Shown here piece by piece: positions 1-5,538 of a DNA stretch of 9,140 bases. Position 1 is the stretch's first letter; the number at the start of each line of letters is the position of its first letter. The position numbers and the translations under genes were made by a program. The notes under the pieces were generated by a model. It did not search any database, was not told the DNA's origin, and worked only from the letters and a program-made list of their open reading frames with translations. Origin of the DNA: Holosporales bacterium (GTDB lineage Bacteria; Pseudomonadota; Alphaproteobacteria; RUG11792); assembly GCA_031286725.1 (NCBI GenBank), contig JAITTR010000091.1, positions 1-9,140 of the forward strand. Direction: 5' to 3'.

Positions 1-470
1 ATGATTTATCATGGAAACATATAGCTGATGTTTTAAAGAAAACAGATCAAAGGATTATGAATACTAAAATATCAGAAGAAGTAATAGAAACTCCAAAGCT
101 TGCAAGCGGAAAAGAGGTAGTAATGTTAAGTAGAAAGTCTCCGCTTTATGACGATGAGGATAATGTCATTGGGATTATAGGAGTTTCTATAGACATTACC
201 GCTCACAAAAGGGCTGAGGAGTTAGAAGCGCAAAGAGAATCACAGCAAAAAGAGATAGATTTGCAGAATAAAATCAAAAACATTTTTGAAAAATTTGTAA
301 AAAATATTAGCTTCACGTTAACAGAATTAGCTGTGGTTATTCAAAATAATAAAAATCTTACCGAAGAGGAACAGATCGATATAACAAGCAAGGCTATTGG
401 CATTAAAAGTATTATTAACGAACTGCAGATTGCTTTACAAGAGAATAGATTAGATAGGTTTACCGGCTAG
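1..470 (+). CDS. PAS-domain protein, 3' end only (5' end outside window)
   Basis: The reading frame is already open at the left edge: the codons from position 3 read DLSWKHIADVLKKTDQRIMN, so the ATG at 57 is an internal methionine, not the start. The visible part is the second half of a PAS domain (EE near codon 27, then LSRKSPLYD and IGVSIDIT, the usual end of a PAS core). After it comes a charged helical tail ending in LDRFTG. From LYD to the stop, 69 of 108 residues match the end of the gene at 2102-3595 without a gap, so the two are paralogs. PAS domains usually sense small ligands, redox state or light. The tail resembles histidine-kinase dimerisation helices, but the phospho-acceptor position holds Phe (KNISFTLT) and no ATPase domain follows. 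No hydrophobic segment is visible, so it is probably cytoplasmic. Whether it has the same N-terminal domain as its paralog cannot be seen. Confidence 0.85.
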   Translation, partial: DLSWKHIADVLKKTDQRIMNTKISEEVIETPKLASGKEVVMLSRKSPLYDDEDNVIGIIGVSIDITAHKRAEELEAQRESQQKEIDLQNKIKNIFEKFVKNISFTLTELAVVIQNNKNLTEEEQIDITSKAIGIKSIINELQIALQENRLDRFTG

Positions 471-562
471 TCAAGCGGATTTTTGAGGAGAATTTGTTAA
501 ACGAAAGTGTTAAACAATAACCCCCTTTTACATAATTCTTTTTTTATAGATTTTTAATATGA

Positions 563-592
563 TTTACAAATTGCCTTCTTGATTGTTAGAAT
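563..592 (+). promoter_or_regulatory. Candidate sigma70-type promoter for pyk
   Basis: TTTACA (563-568) and TAGAAT (587-592) are separated by 18 bp. Each box matches the bacterial consensus at five of six positions. Transcription would start near 599, giving a short leader before the pyk ATG at 622. This is assigned by eye only. The rest of 471-621 is A+T-rich and shows no gene; it holds an 8-bp direct repeat TGTTAAAC (495-502 and 508-515). Confidence 0.4.
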
Positions 593-621
593 GCTTTATG
601 ATTCTCCATATAGAGCGTTAA

Positions 622-2034
622 ATGATTCTTAACAAGAAAGCGAAAATAATCGCTACGTTGGGACCTTCTAGCAGAGATATTGACGCGATAAGGAAGCTAG
701 CGTGGTCTGGGGTTGACGTATTTAGGTTAAATTTCTCTCATGGTACTCATGAAATTTACAAGAAAACGGCGGCTAATATAAGATTTGTTGAAAATGAGAT
801 TGAAAAACCGTTGGCAATTATGATGGATCTTCAAGGGCCAAAACTTAGAATAGGAGTTTTCGAAGAGGGAAGGGTATCTTTACAAAAGGGAGAGAAGTTT
901 ATTTTTGATCTTGACAGAGACATTGGAAATTCTAAAAGAGTCTGTCTGCCTCATCCAGAGATTTTCAATTCCCTCAAAGAAGGGACGGACATGCTTGTTG
1001 ACGATGGCAAAGTAAGATTCAAGGTAATTGAAAATGACGGAAAGAAAATTGAAGCGGAAGTTATAGACGGCGGAGTTATTGCGAATAAAAAAGGAGTAAA
1101 TATCCCAAACGTTGTTTTGCCGATTCCTGCAATTACTGAAAAAGATAAGGACGATTTAAAAATATTAAACGAAATAGACGCGGATTGGGTCGCCATTTCT
1201 TTTATCCAAAATGCGGAAGATATATTATATGCGAGAAGGTTTATAACTAATACTGCGGGGATTTTAGCGAAAATAGAAAAACCGGCGGCATACAAAAACT
1301 TGGATTCTATCATAGAAGTTTCCGACGCCGTGATGGTTGCTCGAGGAGATTTGGGAGTCGAAGTTCCTTTTGAATCTATCCCAAGGATGCAACTGCAAAT
1401 TATCGAAAGAGCGAGATTTTATGGGAAGCCTGTCATCGTTGCGACTCAAATGCTCGAGTCAATGATTTTGAATAAAGTTCCGACAAGAGCTGAAGTTGCC
1501 GACGTGGCATGCGCGATTGCCGAAGAGGCTGACGCTGTCATGCTGTCTGCGGAAAGCGCAAACGGAGAGTTTCCTGAAGACGCCGTAAAGACTATGGAGA
1601 AGATAGTCATACAAACGGAAAAAGACGGTTTGTCTTTCGTCAATAAGAACAAGATAAAACCAAACGACATGGCAGGTTCTATTTGCGAAGCTATAAACTG
1701 CAGCGAGGTAAAAATTGTCGCCGCTTTTACCGAATCCGGCAGAACCGCGTTGAACGTTTCAAGAAGCAGACCAAACGCTTATGTTATCGCCTTAACTCCA
1801 AGTGTCAAAATCGCGAGAAAATTAGCTCTTGCTTGGGGAATTTATTCAATTATTGTAGACGAGATTTTTAGCTTTTCTCAAATAGTCCAAGTCGTACAAA
1901 AGAAATTAGGAAAAATATTGGAAGAGGGAGACGCGGTCGCTATTATTGCCGGAATACCTTTTAGAATATCTGGAGCAACGAACCTTTTACATATTTGCAA
2001 AATAGACAAAAATATTTTCTTCAAAGAAAATTAA
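622..2034 (+). CDS. pyk: Pyruvate kinase
   Basis: Transfers phosphate from phosphoenolpyruvate to ADP, giving pyruvate and ATP, the last step of glycolysis; cytoplasmic, normally a tetramer. The protein has 470 residues, normal for the family. The TIM-barrel start has TLGPSS (12-17) and FRLNFSHG (34-41, with substrate/ion-binding Arg35, Asn37 and Ser39). DLQGPKLRIG (69-78) leads into the B domain, to about residue 168. The active-site signature AKIEKP (216-221) supplies catalytic Lys217 and metal ligand Glu219, and RGDLG (241-245) supplies Asp243. QMLESM (276-281) and SAESANGEFP (309-318) follow, then a C-terminal allosteric-type domain from about 340. A TAA stop directly precedes the ATG, so the start cannot lie upstream; the leader has only a weak Shine-Dalgarno (AGAG). 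It is flanked on both sides by genes for paralogous PAS proteins. The gene is locally much richer in G+C than the next one (1501-1560: 37 of 60; 2521-2580: 16 of 60). Confidence 0.97.
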   Translation: MILNKKAKIIATLGPSSRDIDAIRKLAWSGVDVFRLNFSHGTHEIYKKTAANIRFVENEIEKPLAIMMDLQGPKLRIGVFEEGRVSLQKGEKFIFDLDRDIGNSKRVCLPHPEIFNSLKEGTDMLVDDGKVRFKVIENDGKKIEAEVIDGGVIANKKGVNIPNVVLPIPAITEKDKDDLKILNEIDADWVAISFIQNAEDILYARRFITNTAGILAKIEKPAAYKNLDSIIEVSDAVMVARGDLGVEVPFESIPRMQLQIIERARFYGKPVIVATQMLESMILNKVPTRAEVADVACAIAEEADAVMLSAESANGEFPEDAVKTMEKIVIQTEKDGLSFVNKNKIKPNDMAGSICEAINCSEVKIVAAFTESGRTALNVSRSRPNAYVIALTPSVKIARKLALAWGIYSIIVDEIFSFSQIVQVVQKKLGKILEEGDAVAIIAGIPFRISGATNLLHICKIDKNIFFKEN

Positions 2035-2087
2035 GTTGCTTTATCAAAAGCCTCTGTTAAAATTGCTCTTGTAATATAGGATATTAG

Positions 2088-2093
2088 AGGAGG
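2088..2093 (+). promoter_or_regulatory. Perfect Shine-Dalgarno of the CDPS-like/PAS gene
   Basis: AGGAGG lies eight bases before the ATG at 2102. It is the best ribosome-binding site in the window; pyk and the ABC-F gene have weak or no such site. It fixes the start of the gene and suggests efficient translation. No convincing separate promoter is visible in the 67-bp gap after pyk, so read-through from pyk is possible. Confidence 0.7.
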
Positions 2094-2101
2094 TTATTCT
2101 A

Positions 2102-3595
2102 ATGAATGTGCAATTGGAAAACTCCACAAAAAAAGAAATTGAATCTACTATAGCTATGTTTGGCAATTTTTCGCCACCAGACCTAATAGAAAATTCTGTT
2201 GTATATTTTTGGGAAAGCCATACTGATAATCATGAAGATAAGAAAAAAGTGCAAGCAACTTCTGATTTAATTTTTAGGCAATTTGATATATCTACTTGCG
2301 AAAAATATGAAGTTCACACTGGGTATTTATCCCGTTACAATTATATGCGAAAACCGATGGAAGAGTTGACTATTAGAGAAATAGAAAAAGCTATAGACGA
2401 CGGGAAAGCCCAAGAGAGAGAATGGCTTGAATTATGCTCTCCAGAATTGCCTGGATTTATTCCAATAGAATGGGAAGATTGTATTTCAAAAGAAAAAAAT
2501 TTATATTTTAACGAATGTAAAGAGTTAATAATAAACGAATTAAAAACGAACGAAGATTTTTATAACGCGTTTTGTAAGACAATTAAAGACTATATGGAAA
2601 AACGCGGCACTATAAAAGAAAATGGCGAATTATATATTTTAGAAGAAATTTCATGGATATTGAGTTTGCCTCTCATGCATTTAAACAAGCCGGTTTATTT
2701 GATTCATATCGGAAATGATAATGCCGCTATTAAAGGAATATTTCACACTTTTCCAAACTTAAGCAAAGCGGTAAAGTGGTTATCTCCTCGATTCCGCAAT
2801 GTAGTTTTTAAAAATACCGCGGATTTTTTAATGTATTACAGTGTAAATAATTATGCCGGATGTTCTTATGCGCTTGAAAACAAGAGTTTAATAAACCCAA
2901 TTTCCACATTCAAGAAAAGCTACGGTTCTACTAAAGAAGAATTAAAAAAGGAAATAGAAAATAAACATTCTGAAAATAATATGCTGAGATCTATTATTGG
3001 AGGACTTCCTGGACACGTATATTGGTTAAATCGCGACAATATATATTTGGGATGCAATGATCTTCAGGCTAAAGATTTTGGATTAAATTCAAAAGATGAG
3101 ATTATAGGGAAAACGAATTACGATTTATTAAAAGTTAGAAGCGAGGCTGACGAATTAAACAGAATTAATATCAAAGTCATGGAAACGGGAGAAATATACG
3201 AAGGAGAGGAAATAGCGTCGTTTAACAGAAGTAAATATGAAGGAAATTTTTTAACAAATAAGACTCCTTTGTATGATCTCCACGGAAAAGTGATAGGTTT
3301 ATTAGGAATCTCTATGGATATTACTGATCGTAGAAAAGCTGAATTATTAACAGAACAAAAGAAAGTGCAACAAGAGAATATAGATTTGCAGAATAAAATC
3401 AGAGGCATTTTCGAGAAGTTTGTAAAGAATATCAATCCCACGTTGACGAAGTTACATACTATATCTATGAACAATAAAAATCTTACCGAAGACGAGAAAA
3501 TTACTATAGCGAGCGAAGCGATTGGCATTAAGAGTATTATTAACGAACTGCTGCTTGCCCTTCAGGAAAATAAATTGGATAGGTTTACCAGCTAG
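2102..3595 (+). CDS. Cyclodipeptide-synthase-like / PAS / degenerate kinase-helix protein
   Basis: 497 residues, three regions. (1) Residues about 30-235 resemble the tRNA-dependent cyclodipeptide synthase (CDPS) family, clearest from 120 on: a helix pair (FNECKELI..., EDFYNAFCKTI), then YILEE (178-182), whose Tyr and Glu four apart match catalytic Tyr178 and Glu182 of AlbC, then P-x5-PVYLIH (190-202), like the family's SSVxCYH. The CDPS catalytic serine motif (GxSxxN) is not recognisable, and the Tyr before His is Ile201. (2) A short coiled coil (277-295) precedes a PAS domain (295-410): LPGHVYWLN, GCND, IIGKTNYDLL, EGEE, LTNKTPLYD, GISMDIT. (3) Residues 411-497 form a charged helical tail like a histidine-kinase dimerisation domain, with Pro (KNINPTLT) where the histidine should be and no ATPase domain. 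No signal peptide or membrane segment is seen. The PAS assignment is firm, the CDPS one moderate, and the biochemical role unknown. A SAM-methyltransferase-like Rossmann fold is an alternative for region 1. Confidence 0.85.
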   Translation: MNVQLENSTKKEIESTIAMFGNFSPPDLIENSVVYFWESHTDNHEDKKKVQATSDLIFRQFDISTCEKYEVHTGYLSRYNYMRKPMEELTIREIEKAIDDGKAQEREWLELCSPELPGFIPIEWEDCISKEKNLYFNECKELIINELKTNEDFYNAFCKTIKDYMEKRGTIKENGELYILEEISWILSLPLMHLNKPVYLIHIGNDNAAIKGIFHTFPNLSKAVKWLSPRFRNVVFKNTADFLMYYSVNNYAGCSYALENKSLINPISTFKKSYGSTKEELKKEIENKHSENNMLRSIIGGLPGHVYWLNRDNIYLGCNDLQAKDFGLNSKDEIIGKTNYDLLKVRSEADELNRINIKVMETGEIYEGEEIASFNRSKYEGNFLTNKTPLYDLHGKVIGLLGISMDITDRRKAELLTEQKKVQQENIDLQNKIRGIFEKFVKNINPTLTKLHTISMNNKNLTEDEKITIASEAIGIKSIINELLLALQENKLDRFTS

Positions 3596-3610
3596 TTTCA
3601 TATTTAGTTA

Positions 3611-3639
3611 TTGATGCTTCTTAAAAAATAAGCGATACT
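3611..3639 (+). promoter_or_regulatory. Candidate promoter for rpmJ-ispDF
   Basis: TTGATG (3611-3616) and GATACT (3634-3639) are 17 bp apart, each matching four of six consensus positions. They lie in the 75-bp gap after the PAS gene, about 30 bp before the rpmJ start. Assigned by eye only; rpmJ-ispDF could also be read through from upstream. Confidence 0.35.
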
Positions 3640-3670
3640 ATCAACAGGGAATTGTTTGATGGAGCTCAAA

Positions 3671-3796
3671 ATGAAAGTGGCAAATTCTGTAAAAACTTTA
3701 AAATGTCGACACAAGGATTGTAAGTTGGTTAAGCGTAAAGGTAGGCTTTACGTAATAAATAAACAAGTTCCGAAATTTAAGGCCAGACAAGGTTAG
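3671..3796 (+). CDS. rpmJ: 50S ribosomal protein L36 (alphaproteobacterial type)
   Basis: A 41-residue basic protein starting MKVANSVKTLKCRH and ending with VKRKGRLYVINK and PKFKARQG. Length, the central KRKGRLYVINK block and the FKARQG end are those of the short L36 of alphaproteobacteria. L36 is a small component of the large ribosomal subunit that binds 23S rRNA. The residues CRHKDC (12-17) keep two cysteines and a histidine, but the full four-ligand zinc set is not evident. A good Shine-Dalgarno (GGAG at 3661-3664) lies six bases before the ATG. The stop codon is only two bases before the ispDF start, so the two genes form a transcriptional and probably translational unit. In many alphaproteobacteria this gene lies close to pyk; here the PAS gene stands between them. 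Confidence 0.95.
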   Translation: MKVANSVKTLKCRHKDCKLVKRKGRLYVINKQVPKFKARQG

Positions 3797-3798
3797 TT

Positions 3799-4938
3799 TT
3801 GAATAAGGTTTTTGTCGTTATTCCTGCCGCGGGAATGGGCGACCGATTTCAGTCTGACAAACCAAAGCAATTCTTATATTATAATGGAGAAATAATAATC
3901 AGATCAGTCGTTAAGACTTTTCTAGACGTAAAAGATGTATATGCGATCTTATGCGTTATTCCTGAAGGGTTTCTTGAAAGATATAATTTTATCTTTCGCA
4001 ATTTTCAAGATAAACGAATTCTTCCGCCAGTGATAGGGGGAGAAACTAGAAAAGATTCTGTTAGAAACGGACTTCAAGCCATATCAAAGCTCTCTCCGGA
4101 TTACGTTTTAATTCATGACGCGGCTAGAGCTAATATTGACAAAAATACCATAAATTCGGTAATAGAAGCATTAAAATCTGGGGAGAAAGCCGTCATTCCT
4201 GGAATATCTCCCGTGGATTCGGTCAGAATCTCCGGGAAACATTTCGATAGAAAAAAAGTAACTTTAGTTCAAACTCCTCAAGGATTTGACTTTAAAACTA
4301 TTTTCGCTCTTCATAATAAATACTCCGCTTTAAACGTAACCGATGACGCCGGACTATGCGATATTGAGGGAATAAACGTGAAAATTACTCAAGGAAACGT
4401 TAATAATAAAAAAATTACTTATAAATCCGATATAAAGCAACCTGAAATTAGAATAGGATTTGGATTTGATACTCACGCTTTTTCAAAGGATAAGACTAGA
4501 GAATTATTCTTAATGGGAGCGTATATAGAAGGACATATAGGGCTAGAAGGAGTTTCGGATGCTGATGTTGGAATTCATAGCCTTGTAGACGCAATATTAG
4601 GAGCCCTTGGCAAGGGAAGCATAGGGGAGCTATTTCCGCCGACTGATATGAAATTCAAAAATTACGATTCCAAGAAATTTTTAAAATATTGCTCTGCTCT
4701 GCTTTTAAAGTACGAGTACAGCGTTATTAATTGCGATACTACAATAGTTTGCGAAACTCCGAATATTTCTAAATATTCGGAATTAATGAAAAAGATCGTA
4801 GCCGAGATTTTAATGATAGATGACACATTAATAAACATAAAAGGAAAAACAACCGAAGGCCTTGGATTTACTGGAAGAAAAGAAGGAATCTCCGCGTATT
4901 CCAGCGTTTTGATAAGAAATTCGCGAAATATTGATTAA
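3799..4938 (+). CDS. ispDF: Bifunctional IspD/IspF (MEP cytidylyltransferase / MEcPP synthase)
   Basis: A 379-residue fusion for two MEP-pathway steps: IspD (CTP + methylerythritol 4-phosphate to CDP-ME) and IspF (CDP-ME 2-phosphate to the cyclic diphosphate, releasing CMP). IspD, residues 1-210: PAAGMGDRF (9-17), PKQF (22-25), GGETRKDSV (80-88), HDAAR (106-110), TPQGF (159-163), TDDAG (181-185) and NNKKIT (202-207). IspF, residues 217-375: FDTH (223-226) and IH (259-260) keep the metal ligands Asp224, His226 and His260; then SDADV, ELFPPTD and TTEGLGFTGRKEG follow. Several CDP-pocket residues are altered: Ser274 in the usual GDIG, Val252 where E. coli has His34, Asn322 in the usual PK, Lys350 in the usual ATT. 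The start is TTG: the frame has no ATG between the TAA at 3778 and the conserved NKVFVVIPAAG. AAGG (3789-3792) is its ribosome-binding site. Fusion is typical of alphaproteobacteria and some campylobacterota. Confidence 0.95.
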   Translation: MNKVFVVIPAAGMGDRFQSDKPKQFLYYNGEIIIRSVVKTFLDVKDVYAILCVIPEGFLERYNFIFRNFQDKRILPPVIGGETRKDSVRNGLQAISKLSPDYVLIHDAARANIDKNTINSVIEALKSGEKAVIPGISPVDSVRISGKHFDRKKVTLVQTPQGFDFKTIFALHNKYSALNVTDDAGLCDIEGINVKITQGNVNNKKITYKSDIKQPEIRIGFGFDTHAFSKDKTRELFLMGAYIEGHIGLEGVSDADVGIHSLVDAILGALGKGSIGELFPPTDMKFKNYDSKKFLKYCSALLLKYEYSVINCDTTIVCETPNISKYSELMKKIVAEILMIDDTLINIKGKTTEGLGFTGRKEGISAYSSVLIRNSRNID

Positions 4939-5034
4939 CAACATTCTAAGAAGTTAAAAATAAGAGGGAAGTTTAGAAATTTAACGACAGAGCTAGAGAT
5001 TTTAATATTAATACCGCGAAGTTTCTATGCGTGA

Positions 5035-5280
5035 CTAGCCGATTAATCTTTCCTTCCCCAATAACCCTACGCTTGTTATATAGATCCTCCGTTTTTCTTC
5101 CGTAAGAGACATTCCTAAAATTGCGCTCCAGCTAATATGCGCATGGGTAAATGGAAGCGCTATTGATAGCGTGTCGCCATAATACAATTGTTCAACTAAT
5201 TATGACTTCTAAGTTAGCGCATCGTGCAGCATGCCAAGAAGTTTTCATTGTTTTTCTCTTTTTTTAATCATTTTGCTCAT
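5035..5280 (-). pseudogene. Possible decayed small gene, unrecognised product
   Basis: On the minus strand an AAAGGA site is followed by ATG codons (5280 and, same frame, 5271), a run of seven A and an early TGA at 5247-5245 (MIKKREKQ). In the next frame ATG at 5248 reads MKTSWHAARCANLEVIIS before a TGA at 5194-5192. A third frame, open from 5199, reads LVEQLYYGDTLSIALPF, then HAHISWSAILGMSLTEEKR, then IYITSVGLLGKERLIG, and ends at a TAG (5037-5035). Joined by two single-base frame changes these would give a protein of about 80 residues with ordinary composition, preceded by a ribosome-binding site. The product is not recognised. Chance open frames cannot be excluded, so this is a weak call. 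Confidence 0.25.
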
Positions 5281-5398
5281 CCTTTTTTTGAAAACTCAAT
5301 TTTGAAATGGAGTCTTTATAAATTAGTTTTTTGTATAAAGAGAGGAAAAACAATAAAAGCTTGATTATAGCCCCTTTTTAGTAGAATGAGCTTTTCTT

Positions 5399-5458
5399 GC
5401 GAAAAGGAAACGGACCTTGCCAAATCTTGGTATAATTTTCTTCGTCGATATATCCCCC
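5399..5458 (-). repeat. Dispersed repeat, copy 1
   Basis: Read on the minus strand, this segment matches 7780-7711. GGGGGATAT corresponds to GGCGGATAT. Both copies then share AAATTATACC. The 30 bases beginning AAGATTTG match at 23 positions. Compared with copy 2 it lacks 12 bases (ATATCCGCCCGG) that form one arm of the palindrome there, so it cannot form the same hairpin. Like copy 2 it lies downstream of a minus-strand gene. A minus-strand 52-codon frame (5474-5316, beginning MPYSGRGIYRRRKLY) runs across it but lacks a ribosome-binding site. Confidence 0.55.
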
Positions 5459-5469
5459 GCCCCGAATAA

Positions 5470-5522
5470 GGCATGATTTAAAAATGCCGCTATAAGACCC
5501 TACCTGGGTTCGGCTTTAAAGC
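5470..5522. other. Cluster of short inverted repeats after the ABC-F gene
   Basis: Three small symmetric elements follow each other: GGCAT/ATGCC (5470-5474 and 5484-5488, 9-base loop), ACCC/GGGT (5497-5500 and 5506-5509, 5-base loop) and the palindrome GCTTTAAAGC (5513-5522). They lie 16-69 bp past the ABC-F stop codon and may form a structured 3' end of that transcript. No T-run follows, so a standard intrinsic terminator is not supported. Confidence 0.3.
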
Positions 5523-5538
5523 GTTTCAAGAAAATCTT

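Larger units (their letters stand above)
4939..5538. other. 600-bp spacer between convergent genes
   Basis: No intact gene, tRNA or recognisable structural RNA was seen here. From left to right it contains A+T-rich sequence after ispDF without a clear terminator, a possible decayed minus-strand gene (5035-5280), T-rich sequence on the plus strand (about 5250-5290), one copy of a dispersed repeat (5399-5458) and a cluster of short inverted repeats next to the end of the ABC-F gene (5470-5522). A 6-bp hairpin CTTTTC/GAAAAG with a 4-base loop lies at 5391-5406, but it has no T-run on either strand. Confidence 0.6.

Noticed and set aside
57..470. ATG at 57 as the start of a 137-residue protein
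   Set aside because: The frame is open to the left edge and the upstream codons continue the PAS domain; the methionine aligns inside the domain of the paralog.
495..515. Direct repeat TGTTAAAC twice after the first gene
   Set aside because: Too short and A+T-rich to be meaningful alone; noted only in the promoter entry.
951..1871. Open frames on the minus strand and in another plus frame inside pyk
   Set aside because: They are shadows of the well-conserved pyk coding sequence and have no recognisable features of their own.
3118..3528. 136-codon minus-strand frame inside the PAS gene
   Set aside because: Lies opposite a conserved PAS domain and tail; composition is that of an antisense shadow.
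5431..5436. TATAAT at 5431 (and at 7755) as plus-strand promoters
   Set aside because: No -35 box at a suitable distance and no gene downstream in that direction; both are part of the repeat.
5316..5474. 52-codon minus-strand frame starting MPYSGRG
   Set aside because: No ribosome-binding site, crosses the dispersed repeat, and is more simply explained by the repeat.
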